Assembly: GCA_008360955.1 (NCBI GenBank)
Contig: LUCM01004197.1
Span: forward strand, 35,117-99,116
Source of the DNA: Fasciolopsis buskii
Lineage: Eukaryota; Platyhelminthes; Trematoda; Plagiorchiida; Fasciolidae
Direction: 5' to 3'
DNA length: 64,000 nt
Shown here: positions 1 through 10,600 of the stretch, piece after piece
Position numbering within the stretch: the stretch's first letter is position 1
How the letters are laid out: each line of letters starts with the position of its first letter
The notes under the pieces: generated by a model
What the model was told of the DNA's origin: nothing
What the model saw: the letters and a program-made list of their open reading frames with translations, nothing else
Database searches by the model: none
Program-made: the position numbers and the translations under genes

Positions 1-1093
1 CAGTTCGCTGCGTACATCTTGGAGACCTAAAGCATTTTCTGTTACCTCGTGCATGGAGAATTTGAACGAGAACGTAGAGATGAGGCATCCTTGTCGAACG
101 CCGCTAGTCGTTTCGAATGAACTTGACAGTTCGCCGTATACCCTAACGCGACCATAGGTATGCAAGTACAATGCTCGCAACAGGTTCACAAACTTCGCTG
201 ACATACCCTTCCGGTGGACAGCACTGAATAGCGCTGGTCGGTCCACGGAGTCGAAAGCATCTTTCAAGTCCAGAAAGACTACGATCGTAGGACGCCGGTG
301 TGTGGCGCGTTTCCAGTAACTGTCGGAGAGTGAATATCTGGTCGATGCAACCTCCACCTGGCCGGAATTCGGCCTGTTGTTCGCGGATATTACTCTCGCG
401 AATCGGTGTCAAACGATGCAGCACTATCGAAGATAACACCTAGTAACTATCTTAATTAAACTAATTCCACGATGATGCTGCAGTCACTCCTTGTGCCCTT
501 CTTGAAGATGGGTACAATCAGTTACCCACCCCACGATAACGGAATACGCTCCTCGTTCCAAATATCATAAAGCAAGAAGGTAAGTGATTTTACCAGAGCT
601 TCCCCCATCCAATTTGAAAAAAAACTGGGAGAAGGTCGTCGGGACCGACGGCTTTTCCCCTCTTCAGAAGTCGAATATTCGACTCCACTTCCACTTCCAT
701 TGGGGGATCAAGTGACACCCACCAAGAATTTGCAGCTGCAGACGTTGGACTAAATTCGCTAGCATGTGGCGAGCTAAACTGATCCTTGAAATGCTCTGCC
801 CAACGGTCCAGTCTTTCCTGTCTACCATGGATGAGCTCTCCAGTCCTATCGCACACGACTTCACTAACCGAAGTTCGCCGCCCACCGCTGTCGCGTATAA
901 TCTGACATTGTCTTTGACCGTTACCTGAAGCGGCCGCTTCCTCCATCTCTTCGGCTTCCTTAACCCACTAGTTTTAGCGGTCGTTCTTAAGATTTATTGA
1001 CAACTGACGCTGCAACTGTCGACGCATCTTATTCACCACCTTGCAGTTAGGGAGCTGACGTTTTTTGCTCCATTAGAACCAGCGACCCTTGTG
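1..1093 (-). pseudogene. RTE-1 LINE fragment: linker and reverse transcriptase
   Basis: Read on the minus strand, this is the linker and first half of the reverse transcriptase (RT) of an RTE-clade non-LTR retrotransposon. Visible in order: the linker with a GKAVGPDDLLP motif (about 650-900), the QQAEFRPGGGCIDQIFTLRQ block (about 320-400), the catalytic FLDLKDAFDSVDR block (about 230-290), then, one frame over, SSSFETTSGVRQGC and a FKFSMHEV stretch down to position 1. Stops and frameshifts break it, so it is dead. The RT copies the element RNA at the nicked target. Positions 220-1093 form the left arm of an inverted repeat with 9727-10600. From 219 to 1 the reading stays coherent with the family, but at 1093 the upstream side switches abruptly to another linker copy. 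Confidence 0.85.
220..1093 (-). repeat. Inverted repeat 1, left arm (874 bp)
   Basis: The reverse complement matches 9727-10600 with the coordinate sum fixed at 10820, so there are no indels. By eye the arms are nearly identical, with one substitution noticed near 1078/9742. Both arms lie in RTE-1 linker and RT sequence. The other RTE-1 copies in the window are far more diverged. Confidence 0.9.
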
Positions 1094-1310
1094 GTCCATC
1101 CTTTGTTGTTTACCATGGATGACTTCCATTTCTATTGCACACAACTTCGCTAACCAAAGTTCGCCGCCCGCCGGTGTCGCGTTTGAGCTTAAACAGTCTT
1201 CGATTGTTACCTGAAGGTGCCGCTTCTTCCATCTCTTCGGCTAACTTGACCCACCAATTTTCCCGATCATTCTTAAGCCTAACTCCCGAGTTACTCATAA
1301 GGTTTCCCCG
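1094..1310 (-). pseudogene. RTE-1 linker fragment
   Basis: A short minus-strand piece of RTE-1 linker. It reads LKNDRENWWVKLAEEMEEAA and then a RDTGGRRTLVSEVVCNRNG block, parallel to the linker of the 8.4-11.7 kb copy. It is followed at 1093 by a second linker copy (the start of inverted repeat 1) and preceded at about 1310 by RTE-2 C-terminal sequence. It is therefore a small piece wedged between two other element parts. No intact gene is possible here. Confidence 0.75.
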
Positions 1311-2880
1311 TTATATTCTACCAATACCACGAAGGCAGTGGTGCCCAAACACCAAAAGTCTTCACGTATCTGCTCCCGACGGCCATGTTTCAGAGCCGTA
1401 GAGCAATGCCGACCTCTGCTGCGTATATTTGGCCTTTGATCCGTAACCGGATGTCACATCGACCCCACAGATGCCTCAACTAAGCAAGCGCTTACTGGGT
1501 CTCCTGTGTGTATGAAGACACTTCTTCAGATATAGGGCCATCAGATGAATTAGAAACACACAAGTAGCTAAACCGCCCAGCTGTTCCCCTGAAAGATTAG
1601 GGTTGGCATTGAACCAGTCCAATCCTGAGACTGCATTTTCCGCTTGAAAGATGCAGCAGGTAAACCAAACTTACCTAAACTATCGTTTACACAATCGAGA
1701 AACCTTAACTTGAACTTTCGCTCAATAGCGTAACATCATCGGCATATCCCAAATTAGACAGATTTCTGTCTGTGCAGATGTCAGTGCCACTTCTCACACG
1801 AGGATAGGGCTATCTCCATAACCATCTCAATGACAAAGTTAAAAAAAGGTGGCAGGGGCAACCCTGACAAACCACTTCTTGTAGTGAATTTTGGCGAATT
1901 CGGCTGTTCGTATAAAGATTGGATGAGTGAAATGAATTCCTCCGGCACACCCTTCAGTGAGAGGCTGCGCCAACAAACTGAATCGAACGCCGCTTTCAAA
2001 TCAAGAAAGACATTGTGGATCCACGTAATATGTCTATGCCCTAACATCTGTCGCAAAGTGAAAATCTGGTCAACAATCCCGGCCGGCGTTGTAACACGCC
2101 TGATTCCTACACATGCACCTTTCCCGATTACTAAATAATTGGCGGGGGATAATACCGGCGAGCATTTTGGGTGCGGTGTTCACAAAACTAATTCCTGTGG
2201 TTTTCACACAGGGATCTGTCACAATCGGCACAATCACCGACTCACAACAGTCCTTCAAAATCTCCTTCCTCAGATTGGTCCCAAGGGTTTTGTTAACTCC
2301 AATGTTAATGCCATTGTCCTTGAAGAAATATGTCTACAGTCCTTCTGGTCCAGCTGCCTTATATCTTTTTATCTCATCACTTCCATTTCCGATAGAAGGC
2401 TGGTATCCACTTACACTGGTTCATTTGCAGGCATAAGTGGAAGGCCCACGGTGACCGTGGGACAACTAATATGCTCCTTAAAGTTTTCTGTCCAACGCGC
2501 CGGCTGACGGTCCTGAGAGTGAGTCAGTGCGCCATCAGGTTCTTTAACCACTGCATTTACACCCAGCTTTAGCGCACCATTATTCTTAAGCAGTCGGTAA
2601 AGGTTGCGACTATTCCCTATAGTCGTGGCCTTTTCCATTTCCCTACACTTTCTTACCCACCACTGCTCGCGGTCATCTCTCAGACTTCTGGTCAGTCGAC
2701 GTTTCAGGGATCTGCGCGTCTCATTGTATATTGTATCCGGGAGGACAGATGTACGAGTTGTGATCAGACTTATCTTATCATTGGCACCCTTGAATTCTGC
2801 TGAGTCTGTGCACCTCCTGGATGCACACCAGTCCGTCCTGGCTGATAGGGAAAATAATCAAGCACGGCCCGTAATGAGAC
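1311..2880 (-). pseudogene. RTE-2 LINE fragment: linker, RT and C-terminus
   Basis: Minus-strand remnant of a second RTE lineage. From high to low coordinates: a linker with REMEKATTIGN-like and HSQDRQPARWTENFKEHI sequence (about 2430-2660), an RT N-terminal part with KTTGISFVNTAPKMLAGII (about 2150-2210), the catalytic VFLDLKAAFDSV block (about 1980-2010), KGVPEEFISLIQSLYEQ (about 1900-1950), an intact YADD catalytic box (1735-1746), and a decayed C-terminal part resembling RIKGQIYAA (about 1420-1450). Stops and frameshifts occur throughout. The endonuclease is missing, so the copy is 5'-truncated or cut off near 2880. At about 1310 it passes straight into RTE-1 linker sequence. Confidence 0.8.
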
Positions 2881-3079
2881 GTGGAGTCATCACAAGCTTA
2901 CTTAAGGATCGCGAAATCTTTGGTCTCATCGTGCATTAAACATGAAACTTGCTGTAGCCATGAGAAACTACGGAAGCTGTTCCGTCCTGTCCGAGCTATC
3001 GGTAACAAGGCATGGAGTGTGAGCGGAACGGTTTGTGAGGCTGTCGGTGAGCCTGTCCACAGTCAGCAGCGATGTCTTG

Positions 3080-3330
3080 TTTTAGTTATTGCAACCTTTC
3101 ACAAAAGTGCTCCGGTTTCGGCAGCCACCTCACAGCACTGTCTACTCCAAATACGAAAAGAGGACGAGAAATCGTTGGAGCTCAATTATCACGTGGCTCG
3201 TGACCACACCTGACCTAACGGGACCTTATGCGGTTCTGTTCAGTGTCGTGGTTGCAGGCTTCCCCTTTGTGGTGAACCCTAGTGGCTTTAGGGCACACCC
3301 CTTCCGCTACATACATGCGTGAAGTAGGTT
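3080..3330 (+). pseudogene. Possible RTE-1 5' region fragment
   Basis: The stretch around 3180-3320 resembles 8440-8580, the 5' region of the best RTE-1 copy. It shares a 'cctnacgggaccttatgc'-like segment and a VVNPSGF peptide matching VVDPSDYEACRFLF there. No long frame is open. The match is short and diverged, so the call is tentative. 2881-3080 holds nothing I recognise. Confidence 0.35.
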
Positions 3331-4559
3331 ATAAGAGAACACGTTGAAGAACTACGCAGAATAAGAAATTTCTGATGCGGCATTCAGTTATATCAGCTAT
3401 TTTCCCCAACCATCGTTTACTAGAGGTAAATCTTGTGAACCACAACTCGGTGGTCAGGCTAAACCTTCACGAGTTGGCCCTTTGCCTAGGGTTTTCATGC
3501 TTTTTTGCTGTTATCAACTGATCATCTCGACTCGTCTTATCACCATTTGCCTCGGACAACAGATTACAATGAAGCAACGCCTCTTCTAAAGACTGAACCC
3601 CAGGACCCAGTACCTTACCTCTAACCTATTATATGTATGCAGTTGCTTAGTGGGCTCAGCCCTATCCTCCTCGCCACCAGTTTGATGACCACTTCTCTAC
3701 CCGGGATATCGGAGCGCACTGGATAATGTGGAACTCTCCTGTGAATTCTTGATGGGATCTCTCTAAAACCGCTTCTAGTTTTAATGGAACTACTGAATAT
3801 CAGCTCGATGTCAGGAAAGACCAGCACAATGCAGGCTACCGCCGGCCGTGAAATTAGCCTACATTTAGGATGTGGGCAGCAGTTCGACCCTCAATTAGTC
3901 TCATGACTGATTCCACGTACATTTTTATTCAGTGAAATGTTGTCACCGGAATAATGGGCAAAATGCTTTATCCTCTGGGAAGAGTTCAGCTGTCTTTTAG
4001 ACATTCTGTATAGCACACTATGATGAGCTGGGAGCTCACACCCCCTCCCCACGCAGTGGTTGGAGATATTGAGCAATATAGCTAAATCCCGTGGCCAGTG
4101 ACAATCGTGCATTCGAAATGATTTTACTTCGCTATTGTTCTAGCTTACGACCCTGCGACTTTTTTCCCGCCGTTATTCGGTGATGCGAGTTAACAACGAA
4201 AAGGGAGCTTCGTTGGTACACAGCTGTTACACTGTGAGAGCCGGAGAAATTCTTTTTTCGTGCTCTGCTGTAATTAACAAGAGTCTCCCATACTCTTACC
4301 TGAGGTATGTCGGTACAACTCCATGTGAACCCACCCATACAAGTTGTCTGTGTGCCTTATGAGCAAGAAAGCCTAAGGTTGCACCGGTCGTTGGTGTTGA
4401 TTGGTCCACGTGTGCTTGAAAAGGAAGAAACGTTCTCGACACGTTTACAAGGTAAAAAATCCGACCCTGCTGCTCACTAGCTTCGTTCTCGCATATCTTA
4501 TGCGAAGAGAGTAATCCCTTTACTTCATTTACTGCTACGACAGATGTATGTTATTTTGG
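3331..4559. other. Unassigned intergenic sequence
   Basis: Only short ORFs on both strands and no recognisable domain, repeat family or RNA gene. Confidence 0.5.
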
Positions 4560-4690
4560 GAGGGGGTCTGGAGATTTTGAACCAGTGTCGAATGAGATGA
4601 CCGATAACAGAAGTCAGATAAGCGGCTTTCATACTCAAACGCTATGATGTTAATCTCTTGGCCACCGACTGAGATGACTGATCGGTGCTC
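4560..4690 (-). repeat. tRNA-like relic (possible SINE)
   Basis: On the minus strand, 4664-4654 reads TGGCCAAGAGA, one base off the pol III A-box consensus. About 70 bases on, at 4583-4570, GGTTCAAAATCTCC resembles a B box with an inserted base. The order and spacing are compatible with a tRNA(Leu/Ser)-like SINE head, with a TA microsatellite alongside. No second copy was found, so this is weak. Confidence 0.3.
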
Positions 4691-4698
4691 ATATGTCG

Positions 4699-4716
4699 TA
4701 TATATATATATATATA
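4699..4716. repeat. (TA)n microsatellite
   Basis: About nine perfect TA units directly beside the tRNA-like relic. Confidence 0.95.
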
Positions 4717-6490
4717 ATGCAAATGCACATATTTATATTATACCTGCACAAAACTAGAGTGCAGATCATGTACCACCTACTATTTGCCGGACGGGATATT
4801 TGTCTGGTGATGGACTTCCTCTCGAACTACGCAGTGCTTTCGCACCAGCCTACGGAGCTTAACGTATGCTGGAGAACCCATCGTTGGGATGCGGTAGACC
4901 ACGTCTTTTGTGATCTGTGCCAGATTGTTATTTGGTCGAGCTGAGTTGGGTAGGTCACTTAAATGGTTTAAATCGGGCTCAAGCGCTGGAAAACTGAAGT
5001 TTTGCATTGCACCAGGTGACCGAATGTTACTCGGGATGTAGTCAAGTCTTCAGTGGGTCGTCGCCGATGGTCGACGGTCTAGCGGTGGCTTTCTAAGAAA
5101 ACATTGGTTTGTTGGACTCTACAAACTACAAAAAACGCCTCATTCTTAGGTCTAGCGTTCCTAGTTTATTGCCATAGGTTGGGAAAAGTTTCCCGTCGGC
5201 TCACAACGTTAATGTTGATGAAGTGACTGTGGTCTAGTACGAAGTTGTTATCAGGTTGACGTGAATCCTAGTGTCAACCAAGGAACGCAGGCCATCGATT
5301 CTATCCTACACGTGCATAAATTGGCTTGGTCGCGCGGTGCCGGTGGATTTGGCTTGCGTTACCCTCTGGCCTGGTTGTTTCTCTGGTTCGCGTGTAAATT
5401 GCAAGTTCTCATTTGTGCTCTTGAGAATCGAAACTGGTAGTAATGTGTGGTTTGGGTCCTAATGGCCGTTGCAGGGTACGCTGTTAGATCAGACTCCGTT
5501 GGCGAGGTATGTTGATCGTAGATTGGTTTGGTTCAACTTGCGTTGACTATCCTACTCCTTGAAATAACATCCGAACGTCTGAGTTGGATCTACTAGCCTC
5601 TGGTGCCCGATATGAAGGTTTCGAATGGGCGCTAGAAGCAACTGAAGTGTTCCCAATAGATGCATCAACCGGAGGAGTAAATGCATGTAACTATCCTAAT
5701 GCTGTTTGTAATTTCACTGCACTTTTATAAACTGAAATCGATTAAATGTCACTTTAATGCTTGCGCTTAGGATCGGTGTTGTTGCGCCTATAGCTGACGG
5801 AGCACGGTACCGTCCAGTAATATGTCGCCCGCCGGTGAACACATCCTTGTAGCTGATTCTAGTGCCAATGCTGTTATTGAGGCTGTTGATAATTCGTTTG
5901 CAACGTAATCGCTATTCCCAGCAACCAGAATCTTTTAAAACAGAATTCTTGTCTACAATAGTCATTTGGTAGTGAACATTTCTGAACTATCAGCAGTACG
6001 GTTGGAGCGAATTCAAGGAGTAACTTCATAACATTAGTACCATTTACAGTATCTCACCTGACCGTCAAATATAAGTAATGAACTCCACCGGAATTATGGC
6101 CATGCCGTCGCGTTGCTAGGGCGTGCTCACAGTGAAATGCCAATTAAAGCTGCACCGAACTAATTGATTTGAGTTATTCTATATCTCGATATCCGGCGTC
6201 TCACCAAATGTGAACCAATCCGTGCTACTAGTTTTTTTATTCTATCGAGGATTGCTTGCGAAGTTCTCCAAATAGAGAAATATTCTTCCAGTTTGTCATT
6301 AATTCGATCCACCTAGCTGGTTTTCTGGTTCATGTTCCTTTGATGAAAATAAAGTCAACAGAACGACCAGTTGGCAAATCTCGGGTGTGTCTTAGACAGC
6401 GTAGATCAGTATGTCGGAGTTTTCCAAGCAACAACTCATTGCCTAAATTCCTCTGTAAAACCATTATTCTTATTAATTTTGGCGTCGCAG
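4717..6490. other. Unassigned intergenic sequence
   Basis: Short ORFs only. No domain, repeat family or RNA structure was recognised on either strand. Confidence 0.5.
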
Positions 6491-6812
6491 GATGGCAAAC
6501 CTGGCCATATGAGGCCCTTTTGTTTAGTAAAACGCTTTATTCAGCAACTAATCACTCCAACTGTCTGTATTCATAAACAGCGTACACGTAAGAATCAACG
6601 TGAGCTCCATCCGGTCGGGGTGATATCAGTCACGTATTTCTACGACGGATGTCGGAACATATACACATCTTCAGTAAACCCAAAAAATCTTTCCTTCGAT
6701 CTGAGATTGGCGCTCGATTCAGCCGATTACGGAGTTCGGTGGTATTGTTTCTTGCCGAAAGGTGTGACAGACAAATTTATCTCACTTTTCCAGTCTCTGC
6801 GCTGGAGGGAAA
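6490..6812 (+). pseudogene. RTE-2 reverse transcriptase fragment
   Basis: Part of a plus-strand open frame carries RTE-2 RT signatures. RTRKNQRELHP corresponds to the family's RxRxNQAGFxPGRG block, and LALDSADYGVRW to the catalytic LDLKAAFDSVDR block, with a decayed middle. KGVTDKFISLFQSL then matches KGVPEEFISLIQSLYEQ in the 1.3-2.9 kb copy. The catalytic segment is partly lost. The fragment ends near 6810, where RTE-2 endonuclease starts on the opposite strand. Sequence before about 6490 is unassigned. Confidence 0.65.
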
Positions 6813-6814
6813 AG

Positions 6815-7080
6815 GAACAAGGTTGGATGTGGCGGTCAACGTTGCCGGTGCTATCGGCTGAGAAAATCAGCCTCCGATGTCTTTCTGTCCCTTGTAAGCT
6901 GTTAAGTTGGGCATTAGGGTCGACGGCAACGACCACGACGTCCGTGGAACGCAAACTACGGGGTAATCGGGATAAGTATCCGTGAAACTCACCTTTGGCC
7001 TCGACAGAGCTGCAGTTAGTAGGCACATAAAAATGATAAGCAGCCAGTGGCGCTTCAGTCGAATGCTCTTAACACGCACA
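6815..7080 (-). pseudogene. RTE-2 endonuclease fragment
   Basis: Minus-strand piece of an APE-type endonuclease, the LINE domain that nicks target DNA. DVVVVAVDPNAQLNSL corresponds to the family's DVVVVAGDFNAQLG motif, so the GDFNA box has decayed to VDPNA. It is followed by TERHRRLIFSADSTGN, and preceded in another frame by a CSSVEAKGEF block that aligns with the CSxxxKDEF segment of the RTE-1 endonuclease. The N-terminal and C-terminal catalytic motifs are absent. It lies tail-to-tail with the RTE-2 RT fragment just upstream. Confidence 0.7.
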
Positions 7081-7479
7081 AGTATCCAACCGAACTACAC
7101 CCAAATTGCTGTTGACTGGAGTCTACTCTAACAGTGCACGCTCGGCTCTCGTGCTCTGAGTCATCTTGACGCCAGCATGACCAAGAGCTTTCGAAACCGG
7201 ATCACCAGACACGAAAAGTGAAGCTTGAGAAAGGGGTTTTATCTGGGCTATGAAGTGACTACAGAAATGGGACCCCGAGTACGCGTTTATGAGACGCAAG
7301 AGGCATGTTTTGAACGTTTTAAGAGCTCCATATAGGGCAACTTATTCCCTATCTGGTTAAGCGTGCGGATATTGAAGGCAGATAAGTGGAGTAAACAGTA
7401 AGCTTGAATGTTACCTCATTTATTCCCTGCTCTTGTTGTCGTCAGATAAATCTATTTCTTGACGTCTTGTGGCAACTTG
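7081..7479. other. Unassigned sequence between RTE-2 pieces
   Basis: Probably decayed LINE sequence, given what flanks it, but no motif is clear enough to assign. Confidence 0.4.
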
Positions 7480-7902
7480 CGTGCCACCATAACCCAACAA
7501 ACTATACTGGATGGCTTATCTCAAGCCGAACATTCAGTCATGCTTACAAGGTCAATGAGCTAGATAGAAGCCTGACGAAGCAAACTGGTCCTCAATGTTG
7601 GGGTTTATTTAATCTAACAATTCAATCGAAAAAATGAGTGAGGGAATAATTCATTCAAGCAGATGGACTTCCACTCAGCCATTCCAGGATGCCTTGTGCA
7701 TTGATTCGCATTAGAATTAAAGAATTAGGTTGAAAACCCTAGGCATTCTCCCGCTTAGCTGCTGAACTTCCTAGCAGTACCAGTCAGCCATCTCCCATAA
7801 ACTATGAGAATAAAACGAGTCCCATATTTCAAAGGTCGTCGTGTAAAATAATCAGGACCGCGTTGCCTATTGCATCCAGCGGAGTGGACAGTGGTGAGCA
7901 TG
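7480..7902 (+). repeat. Inverted repeat 2, left arm; RTE-2-type 3' tail
   Basis: This segment is the reverse complement of 14447-14869, with a fixed coordinate sum of 22349 and no difference seen by eye over 423 bp. Its first part also matches a diverged copy at 35285-35470, which directly follows an RTE-2 C-terminus. It is therefore probably RTE-2 3' tail. The identity ends exactly where a single N interrupts the sequence at 7903. Confidence 0.88.
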
Positions 7903-7903
7903 N
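7903..7903. other. Isolated ambiguous base (N)
   Basis: A lone N at the exact end of the 423-bp inverted repeat. It looks like an assembly join or unresolved consensus position. Confidence 0.9.
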
Positions 7904-8435
7904 GCAGTGTAATTCGACCAGTTGCGCGTAATGTTTCACCATCATGTTTGCTGCCCATCTCAGAAGACGGACCAGCTACCGTCGCGGGTCAACGTGGCAT
8001 AAGAATCGTCTTGAATACTAAAGCTGAAGCAGCCCCTTCAGACGGAATCTCAGTTAATAGTCGTTCATGTGCCGTAAGTCTCCAAGGGTCATTTGGTGCG
8101 CTGACGGATGGATACGTTAGTGACAGTTTATTCATTGCCTCACAATATGCTCCATCAGGTTGGCGCTGACAAGCAGAAGAACGTGTTTAGTGGTGTGCTT
8201 GCCGTTCATTGGCAGGGACAAAGGCTGTATTGTATAGTAGTAGTTGGTTTTAAAGCACGAGTTGAGAGATGTATCGCATCAGCAGCCCGTTTATTTGAAC
8301 ATCAAGCCTTGTTCGCTAAGCGCGGAGACAACAGAAATAAATGTCGCCAGTTTTCCAGTGCAAGTTTCGAACACGGTTCGCCTCGCACACCGACATGGCG
8401 TTCAAACTCCACAAATACCTTGAGTCAAATTAACC
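7904..8435 (+). pseudogene. RTE-1 endonuclease fragment
   Basis: Resembles the endonuclease of the copy just downstream. AAVGQRGIRIVL-like sequence, then RSCAVSLQGSFG, LFIASQYAPS and, after a deletion, a C-terminal HGSPRTPTWRSN segment parallel the family's QRGVGIVL, LCAVRLQGSVG and LFVISAYAPT blocks. The GDFNAQ box is decayed and the catalytic histidine region is not recognisable. Frameshifts separate the pieces. It is joined head-to-tail to the 5' region of the next RTE-1 copy. Confidence 0.65.
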
Positions 8436-8506
8436 ATAGTGATAGACGGCCACTCGCTATCGACCGGCTCATTACTACACCTTATTTAATAGGACCTTAA
8501 GGGGTA

Positions 8507-9400
8507 ATGTGCCACTCCAAATTTCGGGATCGTGGTTACCGTGTGGTGGACCCTAGTGATTATGAGGCATGCCGCTTCCTCTTTTTTACTCAACCTGTCT
8601 CCTCTGTCCCCAACCCAACCTGTTTGCCCCTTCTGCCTATCCCTAGTATCTCCATTGATAACACTCGCAACGGTTCATTGTCAAATAGTGTAGTAAGTGG
8701 TTTTCATTCTGCTAGTTCGAATTTTCTCAAGCCTCTGAATCTCGGTTCCTTCAATGTGCGCACTTTAATGCAGGCTGGCCAACAGGCGTGTTTGGCTCTG
8801 ACAGTGGACTCACTTTCGATTGATGTCTGCTGCGTCAGTAAAACACGAATTCAGGGCTCGAATCGAGTAATTCAGTTAACCGAGCCAAGTGTCTCGTCAA
8901 GATATTTTCTTTGCACTTCAGGAGACGAAGCAGCTCAAGCTGTGGGTCAACGGGGTGTAGGAATAGTCTTGAGTGAGAAGGCTGAAGCAGCCCTTCTAGA
9001 CCGGATTTCAGGCAACAGTCACTTGTGCGCCGTGAGACTGCAGGGATCAGTCGGCCTCCGAAAGGATAGTAGTGTTAAGCGTAGTTTATTTGTTATCTCG
9101 GCATACGCTCCAACAGACTGCAGCACTGATATGGAGAAAGACGAATTTTACGATAACCTCGTCACTCTTGTTCGGAAGAGCAAACGCTGTGACATTGTAG
9201 TGGTAACAGGTGACTTTAATGCACAAATTAGAAAACAGTGCATCGGAGTCCTGTTTAGGTGGGAGATGCGCCTTGACTGTTCAGCGAACAAAGACTTCTC
9301 CAATTCTGTGCGGACAATCATTTATTCCTATCTAATACGAATTTCGGACACAGTCCGCGTTGCACAGCGATATGGCGTTCTAACTAGACAGGTACTCTGA
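8507..9400 (+). pseudogene. RTE-1 endonuclease ORF (297 codons)
   Basis: Longest open frame in the window, starting at an ATG and ending in a stop. It encodes an APE-like endonuclease domain that would nick target DNA for target-primed reverse transcription. Visible motifs by residue: LGSFNVRTL (about 79-87) with the catalytic Asn; CCVSKTRIQG (about 108-117), where the family's usual SETRIQ catalytic Glu is Lys; CAVRLQGSVG and SAYAPTDCS (about 183-206); and VVVTGDFNAQI (about 235-245), intact. The C-terminal SDH motif is missing because the frame shifts after about residue 250. The first 75 residues are Pro/Ser-rich with no domain. The product would not be catalytically active. The rest of the polyprotein follows in broken frames. 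Confidence 0.88.
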
Positions 9401-9726
9401 GTCAGATTGGCCATATTGCATTAAGCTACCGTTGACGCGGTGTTGTCCAGAACTTTTGATCATATTGGTCCACGTCCGTCGAATCGGACCATGCGTTAGT
9501 TTTAATGCGATTTTTGCTGCAGCTGAATGGCCATTAACGCAAGCCACAAACCCGATTGGCTGTCGAACGTTTGTCTGATTCGGCTGTTCGCAACAGCTAC
9601 GAACAGGAACTATCCGAGGGACTAAGAACTTCGACGAGCGGTCGGTTCAAATTAAGCAGGCGATGCCTTTGGCAGCAGATTTGGCCTGTGGTCCTAGATC
9701 TAGCGTTCATCAAAGACACTGGATAT
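9401..9726 (+). pseudogene. RTE-1 inter-domain linker
   Basis: Connects endonuclease to RT. An open stretch from 9556 reads ERLSDSAVRNSYEQELSEGL, followed in a shifted frame by sequence around LAFIKDTGYHKGRWV. The sequence runs coherently into inverted repeat 1 at 9727, unlike the left arm's flank. No catalytic function is expected for this segment. Confidence 0.7.
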
Positions 9727-10600
9727 CACAAGGGTCGCTGGGTCTAATGGAGCAAAAAACGTCAGCTCCCTAACTGCAAGGTGGTGAATAAGATGCGTCG
9801 ACAGTTGCAGCGTCAGTTGTCAATAAATCTTAAGAACGACCGCTAAAACTAGTGGGTTAAGGAAGCCGAAGAGATGGAGGAAGCGGCCGCTTCAGGTAAC
9901 GGTCAAAGACAATGTCAGATTATACGCGACAGCGGTGGGCGGCGAACTTCGGTTAGTGAAGTCGTGTGCGATAGGACTGGAGAGCTCATCCATGGTAGAC
10001 AGGAAAGACTGGACCGTTGGGCAGAGCATTTCAAGGATCAGTTTAGCTCGCCACATGCTAGCGAATTTAGTCCAACGTCTGCAGCTGCAAATTCTTGGTG
10101 GGTGTCACTTGATCCCCCAATGGAAGTGGAAGTGGAGTCGAATATTCGACTTCTGAAGAGGGGAAAAGCCGTCGGTCCCGACGACCTTCTCCCAGTTTTT
10201 TTTCAAATTGGATGGGGGAAGCTCTGGTAAAATCACTTACCTTCTTGCTTTATGATATTTGGAACGAGGAGCGTATTCCGTTATCGTGGGGTGGGTAACT
10301 GATTGTACCCATCTTCAAGAAGGGCACAAGGAGTGACTGCAGCATCATCGTGGAATTAGTTTAATTAAGATAGTTACTAGGTGTTATCTTCGATAGTGCT
10401 GCATCGTTTGACACCGATTCGCGAGAGTAATATCCGCGAACAACAGGCCGAATTCCGGCCAGGTGGAGGTTGCATCGACCAGATATTCACTCTCCGACAG
10501 TTACTGGAAACGCGCCACACACCGGCGTCCTACGATCGTAGTCTTTCTGGACTTGAAAGATGCTTTCGACTCCGTGGACCGACCAGCGCTATTCAGTGCT
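9727..10600 (+). repeat. Inverted repeat 1, right arm (874 bp)
   Basis: Mirror of 220-1093, with RTE-1 linker and RT content. It encodes the same 118-codon open stretch (9874-10230) as the left arm, residue for residue, and the QQAEFRPGGGCIDQIFTLRQ and FLDLKDAFDSVDR RT blocks. Identity stops at 10600, exactly where this copy's RT has lost about 150 bp. Confidence 0.9.

Noticed and set aside
590..946. 118-codon ORF as a host protein
   Set aside because: It is the RTE-1 linker (GKAVGPDD motif) inside inverted repeat 1 and occurs identically at 9874-10230.
1830..2507. Plus-strand ORFs of 100-122 codons here as genes
   Set aside because: They are antisense shadows of the minus-strand RTE-2 linker and RT.
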